From assembly GCF_002155685.1 (NCBI RefSeq), contig NZ_MUYK01000005.1, positions 1-64,000 on the forward strand: a DNA stretch of 64,000 bases, in the 5' to 3' direction. The position numbers were made by a program, and so were the translations under genes. Positions 15,337 to 22,976 of this stretch are shown here, in pieces (positions within the stretch are counted from its first letter, which is position 1; every line of letters begins with the position of its first letter). Below the pieces are notes generated by a model. It saw nothing but the letters and a program-made list of their open reading frames with translations. It was not told the origin of the DNA and did no database searches. The stretch comes from Erythrobacter colymbi. Its GTDB lineage: Bacteria; Pseudomonadota; Alphaproteobacteria; Sphingomonadales; Sphingomonadaceae.

Positions 15337-16055
15337 TTCTGCACCACCACCCATTCGACCGGCTCCTCGCTCGCCTCGGTGACGCGCGCGCTGTTGGCGC
15401 TCCATAGCAGCCACGGGCGACCCGCATAGTCCGGCCGCGCACGGTCGCGGGCGAGCCACAGGTCGCGGGCGAGCGCGGTGGCGGTCTTGTGGCGGTCCTG
15501 GAACGCGGGCGAGAGCCGCAGGATCGCGGGCTTTCCGGCGTGAAGCTCGATCTGGTTGATCAGCGTCATCAGCTCGCTCTCGACGGCGGCATCGCTGACC
15601 TTGGGATCGCAGGCGTCAGCCAGCCGCTGGAGCCCGATGGCCGGTGGCAGCAGTTCGGGATCGCGCGGCACCATCTGGGCGAACATCCCGCTCTGCGCGT
15701 CGGCGCCGAGGCAGGGATCGAAATCGAGCAGTACCCCCACCCGCAAACCGGCCTTGCGGGCCTGCGCGAAGCGGTCCGCGAAACCGCCGGGGCCTTCCGC
15801 ATCGCTTCCTGCCTCGAGCGGGAGATAGACGAAGCGCGCGCCGATCGCCTTCAGCGTCTCGAACCGCACCGGCGCGCCGCCCTCGGGCACCAGCGCGCCC
15901 TGTTCGGGATAGAGCGCAGGGTCGGGCCGCCAGCTGCGCATGTCCCACCACAGCCACGCGGCAAAGGCGAGGCCGAACAGCACCGCCAGCGCCGCGAGCC
16001 GCCACAACCAGCGGCGCAGGCCGCGCCGTGCGGCCTTCTTGCCCCCACGCGCCAT
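15333..16055 (-). CDS. GH25-like membrane protein lacking usual catalytic residues
   Basis: 240 residues with a basic N-terminus and one transmembrane helix (about 16-36). The periplasmic domain is built like a GH25 muramidase barrel: ARFVYLPLEAGSDAEG in place of the family's FvyIKATEG, FADRFAQARKAGLRVGVLLDF, and WLLWSANSA near the end. The family's catalytic D-x-E segment (usually PVVDVE) reads LPPAIGLQ here, and the N-terminal Asp is not evident. It is therefore probably a non-hydrolytic or altered relative (inference). It is coupled to cdd by a 4-nt overlap. Confidence 0.6.
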   Translation of the reverse strand: MARGGKKAARRGLRRWLWRLAALAVLFGLAFAAWLWWDMRSWRPDPALYPEQGALVPEGGAPVRFETLKAIGARFVYLPLEAGSDAEGPGGFADRFAQARKAGLRVGVLLDFDPCLGADAQSGMFAQMVPRDPELLPPAIGLQRLADACDPKVSDAAVESELMTLINQIELHAGKPAILRLSPAFQDRHKTATALARDLWLARDRARPDYAGRPWLLWSANSARVTEASEEPVEWVVVQK

Positions 16056-16058
16056 CGC

Positions 16059-16592
16059 TCAGCCCTTGATGTGCAGCACGCAGATCAGCGTGAACAGGCG
16101 GCGGGCGGTGGCGAAATCGGTCTCGACCTTGCCTTCGAGCCGTTCGAGCAGCAGCTCGGCGGCGTTGTTGTGGATGCCGCGGCGGGCCATGTCGATCGTC
16201 TCGATCTCGGCCGGGGTCGCCTTGCGGATCGCCTGGTAATAGCTGTCGCAGATCGCGAAATATTCGCGGATCGGGCGGCGGAAGCGGGCCATGCCGATCA
16301 GCAGCGTCTCGAGCAGCTGTTCGCCGGTGTCGCTGATGTCCATCACCAGCCGCCCGTCGGTGACGGAAAGGTGCAGGCGATAGGGCCCGGTCGCCCCGCG
16401 CTCGGCCGAGCGGAGGGGCTTGAAGGTGTTTTCCTCGATCAGGTCGTAGATCGCGACCCGCCGCTCCTGCTCGACGTCGGCATTGCGCCACAGGATCGTC
16501 GCTTCATCCAATGTGATGTGGGCAATGCGCTGCGCCCCCGCGGCGCCGGGCGCGGGCGAGAGGGGCAGGGAATCGGACGGCGGCTCAGCCAT
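16059..16592 (-). CDS. UPF0262 family protein
   Basis: A 177-residue cytoplasmic protein that matches UPF0262 throughout: RIAHITLDEATILWRN, ERRVAIYDLIEENTFKP, YRLHLSVTDGRLVMDI and RRGIHNNAAELLLERLEGKV. It is conserved in alphaproteobacteria and its function is unknown. The ATG at 16592 is chosen because conservation begins shortly after it. It ends 3 nt before the GH25-like gene, so this gene and the GH25-like and cdd genes form one operon. It is divergent from dnaB. Confidence 0.85.
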   Translation of the reverse strand: MAEPPSDSLPLSPAPGAAGAQRIAHITLDEATILWRNADVEQERRVAIYDLIEENTFKPLRSAERGATGPYRLHLSVTDGRLVMDISDTGEQLLETLLIGMARFRRPIREYFAICDSYYQAIRKATPAEIETIDMARRGIHNNAAELLLERLEGKVETDFATARRLFTLICVLHIKG

Positions 16593-16730
16593 GACGACAC
16601 GCCTTCGCAGATGGAGGGCACGCACTTCAAGCACTTCAACGCGCTCTCCCCACTATCCACAGCGTGCAAAATAAATATTGGCCCGCATCGCCCTTGCGCG
16701 GAAGGGGGGCAAGCGCGCATCAGGCGGCGC

Positions 16731-18251
16731 ATGGCCGAACCTGAAAAAGTCACCCCGATCAAGCCGCAGACCGGCGAAAGCGAGCTGCCGGTGCGCAAGC
16801 TGCCCGCGAATCTCGAGGCCGAGGCCGCGTTCCTCGGCGCGGTGCTGATCGACAACCGGGTGATCGAGGAATTGCAGGTGCCGATCCGGCCCGACCATTT
16901 CTTCGAGCCGCTCCACGCCCGCATCTATGACCGTGTGCTGACCCTGATCGAGCGCAACGCCACCGCCTCGCCGGTCACGCTGCGCCCGTTCTTCGAGGCC
17001 GACGAGGCGCTCAAGGAACTGGGCGGCACATCCTATCTCGCGCAGCTCACCGCGAGCGGCGCGGGCCTGCTTGTGCCGCGCGAGCTCGCCCAGCAGATCT
17101 ATGACCTCGCCCTGCTGCGCGAGCTGGTGAGCGTCGGGCGGGGCCTCGTCGAAGGCGCGCTCGACACCTCCGAAGACACCTCGCCGATGGACCGCATCGC
17201 GCAGGCCGAGGCGGACCTGTTCAAGGTCGCCGAAGGCGCGAGCACCGGGCGCGAGGCGGCGACCTTCCGTGAAGCGGCGATGACCGCGATCAAGATGGCC
17301 GAAGCCGCGATGAATTCGGGCGGGGGCCTGTCGGGCAAGACCACCGGGCTTGCCACGATCGACCAGAAGACCAGCGGTCTCCACAATTCCGACCTCGTGA
17401 TCCTCGCCGGGCGCCCGGGCATGGGCAAGACCTCTCTCGCCACCAACATCGCCTTCAACTGCGCCGAGGCCCACCTCAACTGGCAGCGCGAGGGCGGCGA
17501 GTTCAACTACGGCGCGCCGGTCGCCTTCTTCAGCCTCGAAATGAGCAGCGACCAGCTGGCGACGCGTATCCTCGCCGAGCAGGCCGAGATTTCCTCCGAA
17601 GCGTTGCGCAGCGGTAAGCTGACCCGCGAGGATTTCCAGAAGCTGTCCTATGCCAGCCAGCGCCTTGCCGAACTGCCGCTCTATATCGACGACACCCCTG
17701 CCCTCACCATCGCCGCCCTGCGCACCCGCGCGCGGCGGATGAAGCGGCGGCACGATATCGGCCTCATCATCGTCGACTACCTGCAACTGCTGCAAGGCTC
17801 GGGCCGCGCCAACGACAACCGCGTCAACGAAATCTCCGAGATCAGCCGCGGCCTCAAGACGCTGGCGAAGGAATTGCAGGTCCCGGTGATCGCGCTGTCG
17901 CAGCTCAGCCGTGCGGTCGAAAGCCGCGAGGACAAGCGCCCGCAGCTGTCCGACCTCAGAGAATCCGGCTCGATCGAGCAGGACGCGGACATGGTGTGGT
18001 TCATCTTCCGCGGCGATTACTACCACCTGCTGGTCAAGCCCGACACGCCCGACGCCTCCTCTCCGCCCGACGTGCAGGAGAAGTATCGCCTGTGGGAGGA
18101 GAAATTCGAAGGGCTGGTGGGCCGCGCGACGCTGATCGTCGCCAAGCAGCGCCACGGCTCGACCGGCAACGTCCCGCTCCACTTCCAGAGCGACATCACC
18201 AAGTTCACCTCGCCCAACTTCAAGGACTATTCGGACTACGGGTACGAATAG
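16731..18251 (+). CDS. dnaB: replicative DNA helicase DnaB
   Basis: Hexameric 5'-3' helicase that unwinds DNA at the fork. The N-terminal domain spans about residues 20-130 (LPANLEAEAAFLGAVLID). The RecA-like C-terminal domain has Walker A LAGRPGMGKTSLA (about 222), Walker B IGLIIVDYLQLLQG (about 343) and the DnaB motif LSQLSRAVESREDKRPQLSD (about 390). 506 residues is normal. The frame is open far upstream, but the start at 16731 is set by homology and the short AEPEK N-terminus. No intein is present. Confidence 0.95.
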   Translation: MAEPEKVTPIKPQTGESELPVRKLPANLEAEAAFLGAVLIDNRVIEELQVPIRPDHFFEPLHARIYDRVLTLIERNATASPVTLRPFFEADEALKELGGTSYLAQLTASGAGLLVPRELAQQIYDLALLRELVSVGRGLVEGALDTSEDTSPMDRIAQAEADLFKVAEGASTGREAATFREAAMTAIKMAEAAMNSGGGLSGKTTGLATIDQKTSGLHNSDLVILAGRPGMGKTSLATNIAFNCAEAHLNWQREGGEFNYGAPVAFFSLEMSSDQLATRILAEQAEISSEALRSGKLTREDFQKLSYASQRLAELPLYIDDTPALTIAALRTRARRMKRRHDIGLIIVDYLQLLQGSGRANDNRVNEISEISRGLKTLAKELQVPVIALSQLSRAVESREDKRPQLSDLRESGSIEQDADMVWFIFRGDYYHLLVKPDTPDASSPPDVQEKYRLWEEKFEGLVGRATLIVAKQRHGSTGNVPLHFQSDITKFTSPNFKDYSDYGYE

Positions 18252-18405
18252 AGGGCGAGGGCGGCTTTCGTGGTGCCGCCGGATGGGCGCGGATGACCGG
18301 AAGTGGGTGGAGAGGGGAAGGGCGGCTTCTACGCAATTTCCGGCGCAATCGGCCATTCGCCAGACCGATTTTATCGCAAAGACAACACGCCGTCGTTCCC
18401 GCTAT

Positions 18406-19149
18406 TTACGCCACGGCCATGCGGACGAGGAAAATGCTGGGGCAAAAAGGGTTTCCGTACTGCAGGAGGCGCTGCAGTAATGCATTTGAAATGACGGTTT
18501 GGTTCTGCAGCAACTCGACCCTGGCAAAATGCAGGTCCGCGATAACATCCGCATCAATGTAGCCGAAAGTCGCATCCACGTCTGAAGCTTTCCGACTTAT
18601 AAAGCTCCCGGTCCAATCGGGGCAGGTATAGACGCGCCGACCGTTATCGAAGTCTACAAAGGTCAATCCGTTCTTCTCAATGTCAAGAAACGGTCGCTCA
18701 TCGTGACGCCCAAAAAAGTCGATCTTGCTCCATTCCATGGTGTAAAAGCGCTCGACGCGCCCATCATCCCACTGCATATCACGCGGCAGGAAGATGTGCT
18801 TGTAAGGGTCCAGTTCTTCGATGATGTCGCGCACATAGGCCCGCGTAAACCCGCCCGGGATCCAGTCGAACGACAGCGGAACGCTTTGGCGAATGTAACC
18901 TTTGAGCGGCCGCTGCCACTTGGGCAGCAAACGCCCCGCCGGATCGACGAGTTCAGCGGGACGGCGCTCTCCTGTGAACGGACGCCCGGCAAGCAACTCC
19001 TTAATTCTCGGATCGGTCTCGTCGAAGGCAAGCTTGTCGGTAGAACTAAAGCCCTTTGACGTGACAGTGCGATAATAGATCGGTCCGTCGTAGCCAGCCG
19101 GGATCTCGCCCAGGATCGGAACCGGCTTGGTGTTCGAGCTGAGGTTCAT
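18406..19149 (-). CDS. hypothetical protein
   Basis: With the ATG at 19149 (MNLSSNTKPVPILG) the product has about 247 residues, is soluble and has no signal peptide or membrane segment. It is rich in aromatic and charged residues, for example GPIYYRTVTSKGF, FDWIPGGFTRAYVRD and TFVDFDNGRRVYTCPDW. I do not recognise the family. The layout is loosely like small Imm11-type immunity proteins, but no motif supports this firmly. Base composition is less G+C-rich than dnaB next door, so it may be acquired. The frame upstream to 19323 is open but looks non-coding. Confidence 0.5.
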   Translation of the reverse strand: MNLSSNTKPVPILGEIPAGYDGPIYYRTVTSKGFSSTDKLAFDETDPRIKELLAGRPFTGERRPAELVDPAGRLLPKWQRPLKGYIRQSVPLSFDWIPGGFTRAYVRDIIEELDPYKHIFLPRDMQWDDGRVERFYTMEWSKIDFFGRHDERPFLDIEKNGLTFVDFDNGRRVYTCPDWTGSFISRKASDVDATFGYIDADVIADLHFARVELLQNQTVISNALLQRLLQYGNPFCPSIFLVRMAVA

Positions 19150-19549
19150 CGGTTTACGCCTTGTCCACGGCAATGCAGGAATATCACGCCGCCTATTTGC
19201 CGGTAAACGGTTAAGCCTCAGCAAATGGCTGATTTTGGGCCTTTGAAAAGCGTCACGAGACGACCGAATAGGGGTCGCTTCCAGAAGGTCCGCTTTCATC
19301 CGCCAGCCAGCGATCACCGACATTTCCTACATCCCCGCCAGCCGCTATGATCTGCCCGGCTCTTTCCCATCGCTGCGTCCGGCCTGCGAGGCCGTTGGAT
19401 CGGCGAGGCGTGATTTCGCGCCAGCCACATTGTCCGTCCGCTTAGCGCGGGACGGTCTATATAATTGAATTAGTGCTGAAATATCTCTTCCCGCAAAGCG
19501 GACACGGTGTCCGCTTTGTCCGCTATGCCACCGCGCTCGCCTGGCGCAA
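19150..19549. other. 400-bp intergenic region containing a 25-bp dyad
   Basis: Between the hypothetical gene and the diguanylate cyclase gene I see no credible coding frame. The one notable structure is CAAAGCGGACAC-G-GTGTCCGCTTTG at 19494-19518. It has perfect 12-bp arms and lies 32 nt downstream of the cyclase stop, where it may act as a terminator hairpin, though no T-run follows. Confidence 0.5.
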
Positions 19550-20701
19550 TCAGGCTGTAATGCGCTCGGGGCGGCGCTCAGGCTCGGTGCGTGTTTCCGC
19601 CTTGGCCTGATACAGCGCGCGGTCGGCGAAGTCGAACAGGGCATCGGCATCCGCGCCGTCAGCCGGCCAGTGGGCGACGCCGACGCTGGCGCCGACGCTC
19701 ACCGGAATGCCTTCGATCATGTGCGGCTTCACGAGCGCGATCAGCAAATGATCGGCGACCGGTGCGCCGTGAAGCGGGGAATCCGGCGGGATCAGCACGG
19801 CGAATTCGTCGCCCCCCTGACGCGCCACCAGCCCGCCATCGCCGATGCATTCGCGCAGCCGGTCGGCGACGCCGCTCAGCAGCTTGTCGCCGAAGGCATG
19901 GCCATAGCGGTCGTTGACGGGCTTGAACCCGTCGAGATCGAGCAGCGCGAGCTTGAAGCCCGGCGCATCATCGCCCTTGCGCAGCAGCGCCTCGATCCGC
20001 TCGTCGAGCGCGCGGCGGTTGGCGAGGCCGGTCAGCGGATCGGTATGCGCAAGGTCGCGGGTCTGGTGCTGGAGCTGCAGCAGATCGACCAGCATCGCAT
20101 GGCCCTGCAGGATGAAGCGCACAAGGATCAGCGTCGCCAGCACGAGGCTGGTCGCCGCGGCAATCTCGGTAGGGCGACCCGAAAGGAGCATCAGCGTCGA
20201 GATCGGCACGACCCCGATGACGAGGTTGAGGATCGCGGCAAAGCGGATCGCGGAGAGGCAGTAGGCGGTCGCCAGCGCGCCCATCGCGATGATCATGGCG
20301 AAGGCGGCATGAGCCTCGGGGGGCGAGGCGAACCAGTTGATCACCGCCCAGCTGCTGCACATCACGCCGACCCAGCCCGAGACGCTGGCGGTCTTCTTCA
20401 CCATCAGCTGCGCGCGGCGCAGGCTGAGATGGCGGCGGCGGCTGATGCCGTTTTCGATCAGACCGAGCACGCACAGCACCGCGAGCAGCGCGGGCATGCC
20501 GAATCTGATCCCCCAGTGGAGATCGGCCGCCCCCGCCCAGGCCGCAGTCGGCGTGGTGGCGAGCAGCATGATGTACATCACGTTGGTCTGGGTCTCGACA
20601 CGGCGTGCGCGGAGCAGCGTGAATTCGTCCCGGATCGCTTCCGGGATGGGCGGCATGAACCGCTGGCGAAGATGCGAGATGGTCCCCCTCATGGGGAACA
20701 T
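19550..20701 (-). CDS. membrane-bound diguanylate cyclase (GGDEF)
   Basis: Synthesises cyclic di-GMP. The N-terminal half (about residues 40-210) contains five or six hydrophobic helices that form an undefined membrane sensor. The GGDEF domain (about 215-375) shows HTDPLTGLANRR, ALLDLDGFKPVNDRYGHAFGD and the signature RQGGDEFAVL, so the active site is intact. The allosteric RxxD motif is not clearly present. There is no EAL domain. Cyclic di-GMP commonly controls exopolysaccharide production, so a link to the EPS locus is possible but not shown. The start could also be the ATG at 20692. Confidence 0.9.
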   Translation of the reverse strand: MFPMRGTISHLRQRFMPPIPEAIRDEFTLLRARRVETQTNVMYIMLLATTPTAAWAGAADLHWGIRFGMPALLAVLCVLGLIENGISRRRHLSLRRAQLMVKKTASVSGWVGVMCSSWAVINWFASPPEAHAAFAMIIAMGALATAYCLSAIRFAAILNLVIGVVPISTLMLLSGRPTEIAAATSLVLATLILVRFILQGHAMLVDLLQLQHQTRDLAHTDPLTGLANRRALDERIEALLRKGDDAPGFKLALLDLDGFKPVNDRYGHAFGDKLLSGVADRLRECIGDGGLVARQGGDEFAVLIPPDSPLHGAPVADHLLIALVKPHMIEGIPVSVGASVGVAHWPADGADADALFDFADRALYQAKAETRTEPERRPERITA

Positions 20702-20770
20702 GCCTAAGGGGCGATCCGTAAAAGCCCCGTTAACGATACAACTAACAGGTTAGATTGCGGTTGGTTTACC

Positions 20771-21979
20771 TCAGACCGTGCCCGTCTTGCTGATCCGGTA
20801 ATCGGCAAGGCTCATCCAGTAGGCCAGCCGCCAGCGCATCCGGTTGAGGAAGGTGCTGTGCCGCGCATACCAGGCAGGGGTGATCGGCTCGCTCGATCCT
20901 TCGAGGTGGTCGATCAGCTTGCGCAGCTCGGCGGCGAGGCCCTCGTCCTCCACCCGCACCATCAGCTCAACATTGATGCGGAACGACCGCTTGTCGAGGT
21001 TGGCGCTGCCGACATAGCTTTTGTCGTCCACCACCATCAGCTTCATGTGGAGCTTGCAGACGCCGAATTCGAACAGCCTCACCCGCGCGCGCAGGAGCTT
21101 GCCGTACATCAGCCGCGCCATGTCGATCGCGGCGGTGATGTCGGACTTGCCGGCCATGATCATGCGCGCATCGCCGCGCCGGCCGACCCGCGCGATCAGG
21201 CGGCGGAAGCTGCGCGGGGGCGAGAAATAGGCCGACACCGTATCGAGCCGCTTTGCGGTGACGAGATCCTGCCGGAACACCCAGGCCCAGTGCCCGCGCC
21301 GTACCAGGGGGCCGCCGACGAGCAGCCGCACCGGGCCATCGCCGCCCTCCCAGTCCTGCACGATATCGCGCAGACGCCGCAGCTGGCTGGTGCGCCCCTC
21401 GGCCGCGTTCGCCACCCAGCTGCGCAGCAGGCCAAACCAGCGGACGAACTGGCCCACCACCTCGCCCTCGATCGTGACCGAGAGATCGCACCAGCCGTTG
21501 TCGGCGGGGATCGCGAAATAATGGTCCGAGACATTCGCCCCGCCCGTCATCACGCGGGTCTCGTCGGCGATGGTGAACTTCTGGTGGTTGCGCACGAGGT
21601 AGCGCTTGCCCCACTTCGGGGAGAACACCGCGAAGGTGCCCCCGGCCTCGGTCAGGGGTTCGAAGAAGGCCTCGCCCGCATCATTGCCGAAAGCATCGAC
21701 GATCAGCTCGACCGTGACCCCTCGCCGCGCGGCGGCGACCAGCGCGTCGCGCACCATCGTGCCCGAGGTGTCGCTGTCGAACAAGTAGTAGAACACCTTG
21801 AGGCTGGTCTGCGCGCTGTCGATCAGTTCGATGAGCGCTTTCCGCCTGTCCTCGCCGTGCGGGTAGAAGACGAAGCGGTGACCCGCCGCCTCGACGGTGA
21901 AGGGATCGAGATCGCAATAGTCGACCGCAGCGCCCTCGGGCGTCTGCTCGGTCAGCGATTCGGCGGGGGCGGTGGCCAT
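20771..21979 (-). CDS. phospholipase D-like / cardiolipin synthase
   Basis: 402 residues with two PLD catalytic HKD motifs: RNHQKFTIADE (about residue 150) and KLHMKLMVVDDKSYVGSAN (about 325). Two HKD motifs without N-terminal membrane helices resemble ClsB/ClsC-type cardiolipin synthases, which make cardiolipin by transphosphatidylation. The ATG at 21979 (MATAPAESLTEQ) is preferred, as the upstream extension to 22039 is not family-like. It is divergent from the Rrf2 gene. Confidence 0.85.
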   Translation of the reverse strand: MATAPAESLTEQTPEGAAVDYCDLDPFTVEAAGHRFVFYPHGEDRRKALIELIDSAQTSLKVFYYLFDSDTSGTMVRDALVAAARRGVTVELIVDAFGNDAGEAFFEPLTEAGGTFAVFSPKWGKRYLVRNHQKFTIADETRVMTGGANVSDHYFAIPADNGWCDLSVTIEGEVVGQFVRWFGLLRSWVANAAEGRTSQLRRLRDIVQDWEGGDGPVRLLVGGPLVRRGHWAWVFRQDLVTAKRLDTVSAYFSPPRSFRRLIARVGRRGDARMIMAGKSDITAAIDMARLMYGKLLRARVRLFEFGVCKLHMKLMVVDDKSYVGSANLDKRSFRINVELMVRVEDEGLAAELRKLIDHLEGSSEPITPAWYARHSTFLNRMRWRLAYWMSLADYRISKTGTV

Positions 21980-22122
21980 GGGTGCGCTTGTAGCCTGAAG
22001 AAACGACCGGGCGACAGCCCCGCGCGACGAATAGGGCACGGCTTGCGGGGGCGGACGCGGCGGAGGACAAGCGCGATCCCCGTCTTGACCTCAATCCTTA
22101 CCCCGCAGATAGACAATCGCCA

Positions 22123-22563
22123 ATGCTGTCGCAGAAGACCCGCTACGCCATCAGGGCCATGCAGCACCTCGCCGACCACTTCGGCGAAGGGCCGGTCCAG
22201 CTTGCCGCGATCGCCGAGCAGCAGAAGATCCCCGACAAGTTCCTGACCGTGATCCTGTCCGAGTTGACGCGCGCAGGGCTGGTCGAATCGCGGCGCGGGC
22301 GCGAGGGCGGGTACTGGCTGGCGATCCCGCCGATCGACATCACCTATGGCGATCTCATCCGCCACATGCGCGGCAGTCTCGCGCTGGTGCCCTGCGCCAG
22401 CCGCTACGCGCACGAGAAGTGCAAGAACTGCCTCGAGGAAGGCGAATGCCGCACGCGGGCGCTGATGCTCGACGTGCGCGACCGGACGGCGCAGATCCTC
22501 GACGGGATCCGCCTGTCCGACCCGATCACCCCCGTCCCCGCCTTCGCCGAGGACACGGCCTGA
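22123..22563 (+). CDS. Rrf2-family transcriptional regulator with cysteine cluster
   Basis: 146 residues. The winged helix is at about 1-75 (MLSQKTRYAIRAMQHLADH, KIPDKFLTVILSELTRAGLV, SRRGREGGYWLA). Three to four cysteines in CASRYAHEKCKNCLEEGEC (about 91-109) are placed as in the Fe-S-binding members IscR, NsrR and CymR-like proteins. It probably senses an Fe-S cluster, iron or cysteine status. YezD-family, TonB-receptor and TauE/SafE genes follow on the same strand and may be its targets (inference). Confidence 0.88.
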   Translation: MLSQKTRYAIRAMQHLADHFGEGPVQLAAIAEQQKIPDKFLTVILSELTRAGLVESRRGREGGYWLAIPPIDITYGDLIRHMRGSLALVPCASRYAHEKCKNCLEEGECRTRALMLDVRDRTAQILDGIRLSDPITPVPAFAEDTA

Positions 22564-22645
22564 TCGCAGCCTGACGCCGAATTTCGCACCGGCGCGCAAA
22601 GCCCACCTTTCGTCCGATGACAGAAAATCTGTGCGGCCCACCCCA

Positions 22646-22674
22646 TTGTCAAGCAATTCGCTAGAGTTTACTTC
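22646..22674 (+). promoter_or_regulatory. predicted promoter upstream of the yezD-like gene
   Basis: TTGTCA (22646-22651), a 17-bp spacer and TACTTC (22669-22674) lie 41 nt before the ATG at 22716. The -10 is weak, and this could be the Rrf2-controlled promoter of the uptake operon. Confidence 0.35.
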
Positions 22675-22715
22675 CTTGCGCAGCGGGTAGACCCCGCGCA
22701 ACGAAAGGCCCATCC

Positions 22716-22883
22716 ATGGACCGCAACGAGAAAGGCTCTGACCAGAGCGGCATTCTGCCGGAAGCTCTGGCGCTGGTGAGCGAGGCGCTTGGCCGTCTGC
22801 GCTACGGCGCGATCCAGCTTACCGTGCATGACGGAAAGGTCATGCAGATCGACGTTACCGAGAGGAAGCGGCTGACCGACTGA
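22716..22883 (+). CDS. YezD family protein (DUF2292)
   Basis: A 55-residue protein. The core SEALGRLRYGAIQLTVHDG followed by KVMQIDVTERKRL matches the YezD/DUF2292 family, small beta-rich proteins often encoded beside sulfate and cysteine assimilation genes. The biochemical role is unknown. An ACGAAAGG Shine-Dalgarno precedes the ATG by 8 nt. The receptor gene starts 93 nt downstream on the same strand. Confidence 0.85.
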   Translation: MDRNEKGSDQSGILPEALALVSEALGRLRYGAIQLTVHDGKVMQIDVTERKRLTD

Positions 22884-22976
22884 CCGTCGGCCGCGGCCCT
22901 CTCACACCACGAAACAACAGGGACTCGCAGACCGGACACCCGGATGCACGCCCGCTTGCAAAGGCGAGACGACACC

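Noticed and set aside
15489..16730. upstream extension of dnaB to 920 codons
   Set aside because: The extra part is antisense to the GH25-like and UPF0262 genes. DnaB homology starts at 16731.
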